From Muribaculum sp. (GTDB lineage Bacteria > Bacillota > Clostridia > Lachnospirales > Lachnospiraceae): a stretch of DNA of 64,000 nucleotides. Positions within the stretch are counted from its first letter, which is position 1. Every line of letters starts with the position of its first letter. The DNA lies in NCBI GenBank assembly GCA_023663505.1, contig JAMPHH010000004.1:61023-125022 (forward strand), read 5' to 3'. The notes under the pieces were generated by a model. The model was not told the origin of the DNA. It did no database searches and saw only the letters and a program-made list of their open reading frames with translations. Shown one piece after another: positions 1-8,725 of the stretch. The position numbers were made by a program, and so were the translations under genes.

Positions 1-225
1 ACCGTTACTGATCAGTATACCGTCTCCGATCGCCGTGGAACCTTGGGTGAACACGCTGAACGTGTTGCTCATGGACGCCACCAGCTCCGCCCACTTTGAC
101 TCCTCAATCGTGGACATGGAAAACAGGAGCACGAAGAAACAAAGCAAAAGATTCATCAAATCACTGAAGGTAGCCATCCAAGCCGGCGACCCGGGGGGCG
201 GCGTATCTTCCTTTCTCTTTGCCAC
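1..225 (-). CDS. motB: MotB, flagellar motor stator (N-terminal part, cut by window edge)
   Basis: First 75 codons of the stator subunit that, with MotA, forms the ion channel driving the flagellum and anchors it to peptidoglycan. The gene opens with GTG directly after the motA stop, with GGAGGTGAGG as ribosome site. The visible part has a short charged N-tail, then one membrane helix starting near PAWMATFSDLM; Asp22 in FSDLM is the expected ion-binding aspartate of the family. The OmpA-like peptidoglycan-binding domain lies outside the window. Translationally coupled to motA. Confidence 0.9.
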   Translation of the reverse strand, partial: MAKRKEDTPPPGSPAWMATFSDLMNLLLCFFVLLFSMSTIEESKWAELVASMSNTFSVFTQGSTAIGDGILISNG

Positions 226-1017
226 TTACTCCTCACCTCCCGCTTCCTCTGCGCCTGTCTCCCTATCCTTGGGAGCGAGGAAGGATTTCAGCTTCTCCTC
301 GATTACACGGGGATTCTCGCCTGCCTGAATGGACAGCAGACCTTCTATCATAACCTCTTTCAAAATCATCTCGGAAGCGTTGTCCGCCTTGAGCTTGTTT
401 GAAACAGGAGCGCAGATCCAGTTTGCCAAAAGGGAACCATACAGTGTAGTGATCAGAGCCACCGCCATGGAAGGTCCGATGGAGCTTGCGTCCGACATGT
501 TATTCAACATGTTTACCAGTCCTACCAGCGTACCGATCATACCCCAAGCAGGACCCATGGTTCCAAGTGTATCCCAAAAGTTGATCAGATTCTTATGTCT
601 GCCCTCGACACTCACCAGCTCCGTCTCCATGATGGCGCGCACCAGATCAGGGTCTGTACCATCGACGATCAGGAGAATGCCTTTCTTCAAAAAGGGCTCA
701 TCCAAATCAGCCGCCGCTTCCTCCAAGGACAGAAGTCCTTCCTTACGGGCAACGTTCGACAACTCTATAATCTTCTTAATCATATCTGCGATGTTTAATG
801 ACGGCATCTTAAAGATCAACGTGATGCTCTTAAGTCCCGCGATAAAGTCATTCAGGGAGAACGAGCAAAGAGTCGCGCCCAACGCACCGCCGAATGTGAT
901 AAGAGCCGAGGGCGGGTCAAGATAGCTGGGCACACCTTGAATGCCTGCGTTACTGATAATACCAAATGTCAACATTGCAAATCCAAAAATCATACCTACC
1001 AAGGAAGCTATATCCAT
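226..1017 (-). CDS. motA: MotA, flagellar motor stator
   Basis: Stator subunit of 263 residues, normal for the family. Two hydrophobic segments lie near residues 5-50, followed by a cytoplasmic domain rich in charged residues, and two more helices near 150-205 containing the conserved GPAWGMIGTLVGLVNML stretch, which carries the proline and small residues of the MotA channel. The C-terminal tail is acidic. It sits 39 nt after flbD and runs straight into motB, the usual order flgE-flbD-motA-motB in Firmicutes fla/che operons. It pairs with MotB to convert ion flow into torque on FliG. Confidence 0.95.
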   Translation of the reverse strand: MDIASLVGMIFGFAMLTFGIISNAGIQGVPSYLDPPSALITFGGALGATLCSFSLNDFIAGLKSITLIFKMPSLNIADMIKKIIELSNVARKEGLLSLEEAAADLDEPFLKKGILLIVDGTDPDLVRAIMETELVSVEGRHKNLINFWDTLGTMGPAWGMIGTLVGLVNMLNNMSDASSIGPSMAVALITTLYGSLLANWICAPVSNKLKADNASEMILKEVMIEGLLSIQAGENPRVIEEKLKSFLAPKDRETGAEEAGGEE

Positions 1018-1056
1018 TGTAAGTCACCTAACCATTCCTTCATTTTTTATGTACTT

Positions 1057-1242
1057 CTATTCTGCAAAAATATCCCGTCTATATGATTTTACTAAATTTT
1101 TTATCTCTTGTCTACTTTCTTTTACAATTATTTTTTTTCCAGTGGTCAAAGTCAGCACTGTATCAGGGGTTTCCTCCACAATTTCCAATAAATGGGGGTT
1201 CACGAGAATCCTCACTCCATTGAGCTTCGTAACCTCTATCAT
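1057..1242 (-). CDS. flbD: FlbD, small flagellar operon protein
   Basis: A 61-residue protein matching the FlbD/SwrD family found between flgE and motA in Firmicutes; SwrD in Bacillus subtilis raises motor torque. It starts MIEVTKLNG, continues with VNPHLLEIVEETPDTVLTL and ends in a basic KSYRRDIFAE. The start was placed at 1242 because AAAGGAGG lies a few bases before that ATG; a longer reading from 1338 would run through an inverted repeat and has no ribosome site. Confidence 0.85.
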   Translation of the reverse strand: MIEVTKLNGVRILVNPHLLEIVEETPDTVLTLTTGKKIIVKESRQEIKNLVKSYRRDIFAE

Positions 1243-1317
1243 AGAGCCTCCTTTCCGCAGGAAAGCAGGTCTCACCTGAATTCTTCGGAGTCCTGCGTCC
1301 TCATAAAACATATTATC

Positions 1318-1359
1318 AGCCAAAATCCCTGTTGGCAATATCCTTTAGGGATTTTGGCT
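1318..1359 (-). repeat. Perfect 13-bp inverted repeat between flgE and flbD
   Basis: Arms AGCCAAAATCCCT (1318-1330) and its exact complement (1347-1359) are separated by 16 bases. In the transcript this forms a strong hairpin 20 nt after the flgE stop. No T-run follows, so it does not look like a finished terminator. It could stabilise the upstream message, attenuate motAB expression or mark an RNA processing site. Confidence 0.7.
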
Positions 1360-1379
1360 GTTCAAAATTTAATACAATT

Positions 1380-3188
1380 TTATCTCTTGAGGTTGGTAAG
1401 CTCCTCCAACATGGTATCGGACACGGTAATGATACGGCTGTTCGCCTGGAATCCTCTCTGAGTGGTGATCATCGTCGTAAACTCTGAGGAGAGATCCACA
1501 TTACTCATCTCCAACTGACCGCTGGACATATATCCGCCGCTTGCAGTGATGTCCACTCCGATGCCGTCAAACTCACCGGAGTTGAGGGTCGCGGAGTAGA
1601 GATTGTCTCCCGCCTTCTCCAGACCGGAGGCGTTTGCAAAGCTTGCGGAGGCAATCTGACCAAGCAGTCTGGTCATACCGTTGTCATAGCTTGCGTAGAT
1701 CATACCGCTGGTGCTGATAGACACGCCGATCATATCACCCAGACGGCGTCCTGTGCCCAGACCGTCAATACCCTTGTCAGCGCCCACGGTGGAGGTACCC
1801 TTGTTGTCACAGCATACCACTGTGGAGAGGTCTACCGTGATATCGGAGAAGTTCTCTCCCAATGCGGACAGATGCAGAGTGCTGGTGAAGTTCGTGACAT
1901 TGCCGTCAACGGACTGGATATTACCATGCTCGCTGCCGCGGTCAAACACCACATCACATCCGTAGAAGGTTCTGCCTGCGGAGACCGCCTCCGTTCCCAA
2001 GGTGGTAGGAAGTGTGCCATAATTGGTTCCGTCCGAACCTCCATAAATGATATCCCTGACGCTGGGCGTCGCACTGGCCGGATCATTGGGATCTACCGTG
2101 ATCTGACGGTTCAGGAACTCATTCAGGGAGCCGCCATAACCATATGCCTCGGCGATTAGCTCCAACGCCTTCTGATTCTCAGCAAGCTGCTCATCCGGAT
2201 CAGTCGGGTAATAAACAGTTGTATCCCCGGCAACCGGAGGGTTAGGAGCAGTCTTGGTCGGATCTACTGTACTGTACAGTGCAACCTCTTCTCCGGGATT
2301 AGTAGTTGAAAGAGCTGTGCCCGTTCGCCACACTATGATAGTGCCGTTTGCCGTAAGATTGCCGTTCGCATCCCACGCATAATTGTCAACCATCTTCATT
2401 GCCTTCTCGTTCGCCTGTGTCTTAGCGATGCCGTTGCCGAGCAGCGCCTGCTTGGTAGCCTCGTCGATCTCTACTTCCTCACCATTGGCGTCCAGCAGCT
2501 TCGTAAACTCCAAGCTGTATTGATTGTCCGCCGCGGACTGCTTGAAGGTCAGTCTCGCCGTGTAGGTGTAGCCGAGCTGATCATAGAAGTTAAGGTTCAC
2601 TGTCTTACCGTTAGAGCTGGTGACATCTGTGTCATATCTGTCGATGATACCCGAGAGTGTAGCCTGACTGGTCGCCTCGGGAGGATAGGTCATATTAGCG
2701 TTGCTCATAATCCGAAGCGCTGCCACTGTATCCTTCTTGATATTGCCAGTCTCCTCGTCAACACCCCAGCCCATTACATTGTAACCGTTGCTGGTCATCG
2801 CCAGATTACCCGCTCCATCTACATAGAAAGAACCGTCTCTCGTGAAGAAATTCTCCATACCATTGGACACCACGAAGAAATTATCACCTGTGATCATGAT
2901 ATCAAAGGGATTACCCGTGGACTGCGCAGAGCCCTGTCCACTGATATTAATGCTGATCGCACCCGCCTTCACACCCAGACCGATCTGTCTTGCGTTCACG
3001 CCGCCTGTTCCGGTCTCCGCATTAGGACCGCTGGCTCTCTGCGTGGTCTGGCTCATCAGCTCGCTAAATACCATGGAGCTTGCCTTGAATGCGGTAGTGT
3101 TTACGTTTGCGATGTTGTTACCAATTACATCCATCCTTGTCTGGTGGGTTTTAAGTCCTGCCACACCAGAGAAAAGTGATCTCATCAT
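1380..3188 (-). CDS. flgE: FlgE, flagellar hook protein
   Basis: Hook subunit of 602 residues, long for FlgE but typical of Clostridia with a large middle domain. The N-terminus has the rod/hook signature (SLFSGVAGLKTHQTRMDVIG, then NNIANVNTTAFK) and the C-terminus has SNVDLSSEFTTMITTQRGFQ followed by a coiled-coil end, the two parts that pack in the hook core. The centre (about 150-500) is the surface-exposed D1/D2 region. It is exported by the flagellar type III system with FlgD as cap and FliK as length gauge, both encoded just upstream. Ribosome site AGGAGGAATAAGC. Confidence 0.95.
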   Translation of the reverse strand: MMRSLFSGVAGLKTHQTRMDVIGNNIANVNTTAFKASSMVFSELMSQTTQRASGPNAETGTGGVNARQIGLGVKAGAISINISGQGSAQSTGNPFDIMITGDNFFVVSNGMENFFTRDGSFYVDGAGNLAMTSNGYNVMGWGVDEETGNIKKDTVAALRIMSNANMTYPPEATSQATLSGIIDRYDTDVTSSNGKTVNLNFYDQLGYTYTARLTFKQSAADNQYSLEFTKLLDANGEEVEIDEATKQALLGNGIAKTQANEKAMKMVDNYAWDANGNLTANGTIIVWRTGTALSTTNPGEEVALYSTVDPTKTAPNPPVAGDTTVYYPTDPDEQLAENQKALELIAEAYGYGGSLNEFLNRQITVDPNDPASATPSVRDIIYGGSDGTNYGTLPTTLGTEAVSAGRTFYGCDVVFDRGSEHGNIQSVDGNVTNFTSTLHLSALGENFSDITVDLSTVVCCDNKGTSTVGADKGIDGLGTGRRLGDMIGVSISTSGMIYASYDNGMTRLLGQIASASFANASGLEKAGDNLYSATLNSGEFDGIGVDITASGGYMSSGQLEMSNVDLSSEFTTMITTQRGFQANSRIITVSDTMLEELTNLKR

Positions 3189-3219
3189 AGTGCTTATTCC
3201 TCCTATTTTCCTTGGAGCC

Positions 3220-3245
3220 GCGTCCCCTCTGTCATTCGGGGACGC
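3220..3245. terminator. GC-rich hairpin between TIGR02530 gene and flgE
   Basis: GCGTCCCC (3220-3227) pairs with GGGGACGC (3238-3245). A CTTTTT run follows on the plus strand, so as drawn it would end plus-strand (antisense) transcription. On the operon strand it is a plain hairpin just before the flgE ribosome site and may modulate flgE translation. Confidence 0.4.
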
Positions 3246-3280
3246 CTTTTTGTCATGTAAACTCCCTTGTGAGGTCCGGC

Positions 3281-3703
3281 TTACATTATCACTGCTCCAT
3301 TGATATTTGTGAATACATTGTCGTCGGTCTCCGTGCTGTTCATGGCGGTCACCACCGTGTTGTTAGGTACGTTCACGATAAACGCCAATTCATCCACAAT
3401 GACCAAAGAATCCTTGATTCCTTTCTGTCCAGCCTTGCGAACCCCGTCACTCAATCTCTCAAGCTGCCCGTTGCTAAGCTCAATCCCTCTATCCGCCAGT
3501 CTTCCCGACGCATGCTTGGAGAATCTTAGCTCCTCTGTTCTCCCTGCTTCCGATACAGCGCTGCCCTGAAGGGACTTCTGCCGCAGCACCTCTTGGAAAG
3601 AGATCTCCTTCTGTGCCGTCCTGCTGTCCGTCTGCTTGGATTGTGTGATATATCTGTCCTTTAGCTGGTCTATAGAAAGGAAATTATTGTTTTGAATATC
3701 CAT
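3281..3703 (-). CDS. TIGR02530-family flagellar operon protein
   Basis: A 140-residue soluble protein of the family always found between flgD and flgE in Firmicutes flagellar operons. The diagnostic motif is LRFSKHASGRLADRGI at about residues 59-74, followed by a compact domain ending in FIVNVPNNTVVTAM. Its biochemical role is not established; position implies a part in hook assembly. It lies 59 nt after flgD and 92 nt before flgE. Confidence 0.85.
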   Translation of the reverse strand: MDIQNNNFLSIDQLKDRYITQSKQTDSRTAQKEISFQEVLRQKSLQGSAVSEAGRTEELRFSKHASGRLADRGIELSNGQLERLSDGVRKAGQKGIKDSLVIVDELAFIVNVPNNTVVTAMNSTETDDNVFTNINGAVIM

Positions 3704-3762
3704 ATTCCTTCCTCCCCGTCCGAAGCCTTATCGGGTTATTCCACAGCCTCCGTGCTGTCCTG

Positions 3763-4425
3763 TTAGTCCTCGGTACTCTCAAGCTCGCCAATTCGAACCC
3801 TGATCTCCTTGGCCTTCTCTATGTACTTCTTGAGACTCTCAACCTTCTCATCTGCCACGAAGGATTTCTCGTAGTCGCTCATGCCGTTATAGATCTCCTC
3901 CAGCTCGTCGATCGCCTTCAAATCCGACTCGTCGATGCCGTTCACATGAGGAAGTCTGTTAATGTTCATCACAAGCATCTCTGCTTTATCATAAGCCTCC
4001 TGATATGATTTGTCAACCACAGTATCCAAATCCTCAATGGAATAAAGTGCCTCGTTGATTGCAAGATATGCCTTTCCGTTCTGATAGACCACGTAATCAA
4101 CCTTGCCCCGCACATACTGAGGCTCGCCCTGTGAGTCCACGGTCTTGATATAAACCTGCTGACCAACCAGTTGGCTTGCACGCTGCAGATCCATGCTGGC
4201 AGCCATATTCTGCATCTGCTCTACCTGTGAGAACTGAGCGTACTGTGCGATGTACTCCGTGTTTGATGTAGGCTCCAAGGGATCCTGATACTTCATCTGT
4301 GCCACGAGAAGCTGCAGGAAAGCGTCCTTATCCATTCCGCTCTGTGAGCCTGTGGCTTTTTTCAGAGAGTTTTGAGATTCTGTCTCAACTAGCTTTCCGT
4401 CCTTGACCGGTGCCATTAATGCCAT
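3763..4425 (-). CDS. flgD: FlgD, hook cap / hook assembly protein
   Basis: Scaffold that caps the growing hook. The conserved FlgD N-domain is clear: MDKDAFLQLLVAQMKYQDPL, then NTEYIAQYAQFSQVEQM. The middle carries the beta-rich part of the cap. The C-terminus (about 160-220) is an acidic helical stretch with NGMSDYEKSFVADEKV, which resembles helical modules seen in Firmicute secreted proteins rather than the usual FlgD tail. Ribosome site AAAGGAG lies before the ATG. Sits between fliK and the TIGR02530 gene, as expected. Confidence 0.92.
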   Translation of the reverse strand: MALMAPVKDGKLVETESQNSLKKATGSQSGMDKDAFLQLLVAQMKYQDPLEPTSNTEYIAQYAQFSQVEQMQNMAASMDLQRASQLVGQQVYIKTVDSQGEPQYVRGKVDYVVYQNGKAYLAINEALYSIEDLDTVVDKSYQEAYDKAEMLVMNINRLPHVNGIDESDLKAIDELEEIYNGMSDYEKSFVADEKVESLKKYIEKAKEIRVRIGELESTED

Positions 4426-4466
4426 GTCTTTTTTCTCCTTTCAAAAAATTTAATTCGTACTGATTC

Positions 4467-5852
4467 TTAAGCTGTGTAATCCACTGTCGTGCCGTTTGCC
4501 GCCATCATCTCGGCTGTGAGTCTGTCTTCCTGCTCCATGTCCTCCGGAAGCTCTGCTTCCTCCAACCCGTTCAGGTTGATTCTTCTGGTTCTGGGACGTT
4601 TCCCCTCTGTGGACTCTCCGCTCTGATTCCCTCTGCCCTGCTCAAGATTCTGCTCGAACTGGTGAGTCTGAACCGTCACCTCGATTGCCTCCACCTTGAC
4701 GCCCTGCTCCTCGAAGCTCTCCTTGAGCTGTACCATCTGGCTCTCAAGCGCCGCTTTGACCGCCTCGTTCTGTGCGACGAAATTCGCCGTCAGCACGCCG
4801 CCCTTGGCTGCGACATGAATCTGCAGGGTTCCGAGATTCTCGGGGTGAAGCTGCATCTCTAAGCTTGACACGTCAGATTTTACCTGAATCCTCATGTAAT
4901 CCATGATCTGCTTCATGATATCCTGTGTGTCAACCTCTCCTGTACTCGAAGCCGCCTGAACATCCTCCGCATGAATCTGAAATGCCTCGTCCTTCATGGT
5001 CTGGAGCACCAGATTGCCCTCTCCGTCAGTTGAATGTCTGTCAGATTCGCCTTTGCCTGTCTCCTGCTTAGTCTCTCCGGCATTGTCCTGAGCGTTTGCT
5101 TCCTTCTGCACGGTCTCGAGAGGATTCTGCGCCTTCTGTGCCTGCTCGGGGTCAACATTTGCCTCCTCATCCACTCTTGTAAGCTCGATGATCGGCTCCT
5201 TCTTCTCCCCGCCATCTGCAGTCTGAAGCTTAGTCACTGTCTGCATAAGCTGCTCCGGCGTCAACTCAAGTACCTGACTGCTCTCCTCAAGGACAGCCTT
5301 CCCCTGCTCCATAAGCATCTGATAATCGTTATACATCTGCTCGTTGGTAAGAAGGGACATGGTATCCTGCGCGCCGCTCACCTCAAGAAGCAGATTGCTC
5401 AGATTCTCCGGCTGCAGCAAGTCCATAGGCTGTAATTCCATGTCGGACATGATCGCCTGAACATCCTCCACAGATACGCCGAAGGTATCCGCGATCTGCT
5501 GAATCAGATCTGTCACGGCTGTCATAACCACTTCCATGGCTTCCTCCAGCTCTTCCTCTGTCAGCTCGCCATCGGTCTCGTCAACTGCCTGCACATCCTC
5601 CTCGTTCAGCTCCTTCACGGCTCTGTCCTTTGTCCTCAGATCGCTGCCCGGCTTGGCGGTGTCATCAACCTTCTTCGCATTCTCAGCCGACTTCTTCACG
5701 GCGCCGTCCTGCTGTGCACCGTTCTTGCTCCCATTGGTCTGGCTGTTCCACACTGTCTGGAAGCTGCCGCTTGCGCCCTTTGTGGAAGCATTTGTCACCT
5801 GTACCCCCAGATTCATCACGCTCCCCGCGCCCTTTACTGATGTAGTTGTCAT
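4467..5852 (-). CDS. fliK: FliK, hook-length control protein
   Basis: A 461-residue protein with a long low-complexity N-terminal part rich in Q, E, K and T, which acts as the ruler in the family, and a conserved C-terminal Flg_hook domain at about 330-420 containing LEMQLHPENLGTLQIHV, the part that switches export specificity at FlhB. The tail is basic then acidic. Ribosome site AAAGGAGG precedes the ATG. A sigma-28-like promoter lies about 120 nt upstream (5969-5995), so fliK and the hook and motor genes after it may be boosted late in assembly. Confidence 0.9.
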   Translation of the reverse strand: MTTTSVKGAGSVMNLGVQVTNASTKGASGSFQTVWNSQTNGSKNGAQQDGAVKKSAENAKKVDDTAKPGSDLRTKDRAVKELNEEDVQAVDETDGELTEEELEEAMEVVMTAVTDLIQQIADTFGVSVEDVQAIMSDMELQPMDLLQPENLSNLLLEVSGAQDTMSLLTNEQMYNDYQMLMEQGKAVLEESSQVLELTPEQLMQTVTKLQTADGGEKKEPIIELTRVDEEANVDPEQAQKAQNPLETVQKEANAQDNAGETKQETGKGESDRHSTDGEGNLVLQTMKDEAFQIHAEDVQAASSTGEVDTQDIMKQIMDYMRIQVKSDVSSLEMQLHPENLGTLQIHVAAKGGVLTANFVAQNEAVKAALESQMVQLKESFEEQGVKVEAIEVTVQTHQFEQNLEQGRGNQSGESTEGKRPRTRRINLNGLEEAELPEDMEQEDRLTAEMMAANGTTVDYTA

Positions 5853-5968
5853 GATTCTCCTCCTTTCTCTAAGATTTGTATATCTTTATTTTATTGTAAC
5901 CATTCAGAACCAACCCCGTAAACATTGCTTGGCTCGGTTCCTGGCGGTTACAGATATACCTACATTTT

Positions 5969-5995
5969 ATATCGGCTTTTTGCCCGCGTCCGTTA
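5969..5995 (-). promoter_or_regulatory. Sigma-28 (FliA/SigD)-like promoter upstream of fliK
   Basis: Reads TAAC, 15 bases, GCCGATAT on the minus strand. The -10 is a full match to the SigD consensus GCCGATAT and the -35 matches three of four bases of TAAA at the standard 15-nt spacing. It overlaps the stop codon of the preceding gene and leaves a roughly 110-nt leader before fliK. Confidence 0.6.
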
Positions 5996-6877
5996 AGCAT
6001 TCGGGTCCATTATTTTCGTGAGCTTCGCCGCAATTGCAGAGTCCATGGCATCCATGACTTTCGCCCTGCCCTCTGCCGACATAGCCTCCAAGATTCTCGC
6101 CACCAGCTTGAGGTCAGAGTCCTTTTTGCCCATCTCCTCAAAGACAGCCGCCGCCGCCTTGGGCTTCATATTCTCATAGGTGGCAGCGAATTCCTGCACC
6201 TCGCTGTCCTCCTCGCGCTGGCTTACAACCTGCTTGTAGAGATATTCCGCGGTGGTTGCGTCAATGGATTCATAATACTTCTGATACGCCTCCGCGCCGG
6301 GACCGTTCTCGGCGTAGACCACCTCCTCGTAAAATTCATTCCTGATACGCTGGAAATCCGCCTGCATGTTCTCAAAGGGCTGAAGCCTTGTAACCTCCGC
6401 CTTCAGGGTCTCTATCTCCGCATCCTTTTGCTTATTCTCATTCTGTACCTGCTCAAGCTGCTTCTCAAGCCTCTCCACCTGATCCACGGCTTCCCGCAGA
6501 CTGGAATACCCGTTGTACGCCTCCTTGTCCGTGGTCTCCGTTATGGAGGTTCCCGGCAGGATCATATTGACCACGGGCACATCCTTTAAGATTGGCTTAA
6601 GGACAGAGCTTCCAAAGCCGCCCACATCCATCTTGACCACCACGCAGATCACGACGATCCACAGAGCAACGATAAAAAGAGTGGTCAAAAAGGTGGCAAA
6701 GCCGCCGCCCTCGTCGTCCTCGTCAAGCTCATCCTGTCTCTTGGCGATCTCCTTGGCTCTGCGTTTGGCCTCCTTCTTCTGCGCCTTCTGGTCATTTTTC
6801 AACTGTTTTCGGTCCGCCTGAAGCTGTTTCTTCGCCTCGGCAGCCGCTATTTCTTCAGGGGTCTTTTCCTTTGCCAT
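5993..6877 (-). CDS. MotE-like flagellar protein (MgtE-N/FliG-like fold)
   Basis: A 294-residue protein with a lysine-rich cytoplasmic N-tail (1-60), one membrane helix (about 62-84, FLTTLFIVALWIVVICVVV), a coiled coil (about 125-175) and a C-terminal helical domain with AATYENMKPKAAAAVFEEM and ILEAMSAEGRAKVMDAM, the repeated pattern of the MgtE N-domain and FliG middle domain. Proteins of this layout between fliJ and fliK are annotated MotE or FliK-adjacent MgtE-N proteins; MotE in other bacteria helps stator assembly. Stator or export-apparatus support is inferred. Confidence 0.7.
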   Translation of the reverse strand: MAKEKTPEEIAAAEAKKQLQADRKQLKNDQKAQKKEAKRRAKEIAKRQDELDEDDEGGGFATFLTTLFIVALWIVVICVVVKMDVGGFGSSVLKPILKDVPVVNMILPGTSITETTDKEAYNGYSSLREAVDQVERLEKQLEQVQNENKQKDAEIETLKAEVTRLQPFENMQADFQRIRNEFYEEVVYAENGPGAEAYQKYYESIDATTAEYLYKQVVSQREEDSEVQEFAATYENMKPKAAAAVFEEMGKKDSDLKLVARILEAMSAEGRAKVMDAMDSAIAAKLTKIMDPNA

Positions 6878-6883
6878 ATCCTC

Positions 6884-7333
6884 TTACACCTCTTGTTTCT
6901 GACCGTAAGTGTAGCTGGTCAGCTCATCTATAACCTTGATCTCTGCGCGGTTCTCCTCCAGCAGAAATTCGTCAAAGGCTTTCTCTCTAAGCTTCTCCTG
7001 TGTCTTGCGCTCCTGCATAGCCACCTGCATCCGCACTCTCGCGGTCTCAAGCTGTCCGGCGGCTACCTCCACCTGTATCTGCTGATCCGCGATAAAGTTA
7101 TCCATCGTGAGGATCGCGTTCTGACTGCTCTCTATCTCGCGCACATTCAGCGGACCGCTCAGACGCTCCCTTGTCTCGTCCTCATAGGAACGCTTCCTGT
7201 CCTGCAAATGCGCCAGCTTCTCCTCCTCCTCGTCCAAACGAAGCTTGGCGACGGAGAAAGCCTGCTTTGCCTGATCCTCCATTTTCAGCTTGATGTTCAA
7301 TATACTTTGCAGCTTGTATCGAAATCTCGCCAT
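6884..7333 (-). CDS. fliJ: FliJ, export chaperone / ATPase stalk
   Basis: A 149-residue, almost entirely helical coiled-coil protein starting MARFRYKLQSILNIKLKMED, the characteristic FliJ opening. FliJ sits in the centre of the FliI hexamer and couples ATPase activity to the export gate. It starts 2 nt after the fliI stop and is followed 6 nt later by the MotE-like gene, so translation is coupled. Confidence 0.88.
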   Translation of the reverse strand: MARFRYKLQSILNIKLKMEDQAKQAFSVAKLRLDEEEEKLAHLQDRKRSYEDETRERLSGPLNVREIESSQNAILTMDNFIADQQIQVEVAAGQLETARVRMQVAMQERKTQEKLREKAFDEFLLEENRAEIKVIDELTSYTYGQKQEV

Positions 7334-7335
7334 CT

Positions 7336-8652
7336 CTACTCAAACAACTCCTTCATCCGGCGGGAACTGTCCTCAAAATCCACCTTCTCATCCGTCTCCT
7401 GACACAGGAACTCATTCACCACATTGATCTTGCTGATGGCGTAGTCGATGGACGGGTTGCTGCCGCTCTTGTAGGCGCCTATGTTGATCAAATCCTCCGC
7501 CTCATTGTAAGTTGCAAGGACATTTCTAAGCTTCCCTGCCGCCTGCTTGTGCTCCTTGTCCGCCACCTGCGACATACAACGCGAAATGCTCTGCAGCACG
7601 TCAATCGCCGGATAATGGTTTCTGTGGGCAAGCTTTCTGTCAAGCACGATGTGCCCGTCCAGAATACTTCTCGCCGTGTCCGCGATCGGCTCGTTAAAGT
7701 CATCGCCGTCCACAAGCACGGTATAAAGCCCCGTGATGGAGCCCTTGTCATTCCTGCCCGCCCGCTCCAAGAGCTTAGGCATCTCGGAATAAACACTGGG
7801 CGGATATCCCCTTGTCACGGGAGGCTCTCCGCTTGCAAGCCCAATCTCCCGCTGCGCCATGGAGAAACGGGTCAGGGAGTCCATCATGAGCAGCACATCC
7901 TTGCCCTGATCCCTGAAATATTCCGCGATCGCAGTGGCGGTCTTTGCCGCCATCTTGCGCTCCAGCGCCGGACGATCCGAGGTGGCGACCACCACCACCG
8001 AGCGCCTCATGCCCTCCTCGCCCAAGTCTCTCTCTATAAACTCGCGTACCTCACGGCCGCGCTCGCCCACTAATGCAATCACATTGATATCTGCCTTGGT
8101 ATTCCTCGCAAACATTCCCATCAGTGTGGACTTTCCCACGCCGGATCCCGCAAAGATACCGATACGCTGCCCCTTGCCGATCGTGATCAGACCGTCCACG
8201 GCTCTCACCCCGAGGGATAAGATCTCGTCGATAATCGTGCGCTCCATCGGCTTAGGCGGGTCAGCGTCCACCGGATACTCCACACCCATGACGCCCTCGC
8301 CGTTCATGGGCTTCCCCATACCGTTTAAGACCGTGCCCAGCAGTGAATCTCCCACCGTCACCGTCACGGGATATCCCGTGTTCTCCACGATACATCCCAG
8401 TCCGACGCCCTCTACATTATCATAAGGCATGAGCAGGGTCTTCTTGTCCTTGAAGCCTACCACCTCCGCAAGAATCGGCTCCGCGCCCGATTCCTTGTCC
8501 GGAATAATCCGGCACAGGTCTCCGAGCTTGGCGTCCGGTCCCGCGGACTCTATGGTGAGTCCCACCACATTCACAACCTTGCCCATCCTGCGAAAGTAGC
8601 TGCGCTCTGTAAGCTGTATGTATTTGCTAAAATCTATCCTTGGCGCTTCCAC
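7336..8652 (-). CDS. fliI: FliI, flagellum-specific ATPase
   Basis: Export ATPase of 438 residues, full length. Walker A GSGVGKST lies at about 169-176, Walker B DVLLMMDSLTR at about 258-268, and the family segment ERAGRNDKGSITGLYTVLVD follows. The start is GTG at 8652 with GGAGG five bases upstream. FliI is homologous to the F1 beta subunit and powers unfolding and export of flagellar subunits together with FliH and FliJ, whose genes flank it. A 73-nt gap separates it from fliH, the largest within this part of the operon. Confidence 0.96.
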   Translation of the reverse strand: MEAPRIDFSKYIQLTERSYFRRMGKVVNVVGLTIESAGPDAKLGDLCRIIPDKESGAEPILAEVVGFKDKKTLLMPYDNVEGVGLGCIVENTGYPVTVTVGDSLLGTVLNGMGKPMNGEGVMGVEYPVDADPPKPMERTIIDEILSLGVRAVDGLITIGKGQRIGIFAGSGVGKSTLMGMFARNTKADINVIALVGERGREVREFIERDLGEEGMRRSVVVVATSDRPALERKMAAKTATAIAEYFRDQGKDVLLMMDSLTRFSMAQREIGLASGEPPVTRGYPPSVYSEMPKLLERAGRNDKGSITGLYTVLVDGDDFNEPIADTARSILDGHIVLDRKLAHRNHYPAIDVLQSISRCMSQVADKEHKQAAGKLRNVLATYNEAEDLINIGAYKSGSNPSIDYAISKINVVNEFLCQETDEKVDFEDSSRRMKELFE

Positions 8653-8725
8653 GAAAACCTCCGTCCCAAGTGCTCGTCAAATACGTTTACCAAGCATGTA
8701 TACAAAAGCTCTACATCAAATCGGC

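Noticed and set aside
226..1300. Several plus-strand frames opposite motA and flbD
   Set aside because: They mirror the real minus-strand genes and carry no ribosome sites or family motifs.
1340..1375. A sigma-28 promoter before flbD from GGCTGATAA
   Set aside because: No acceptable -35 element at the required 14-16 base spacing.
3220..3245. A transcription end for the fla operon
   Set aside because: The T-run is on the plus strand, so it cannot be a classical terminator for the operon strand.
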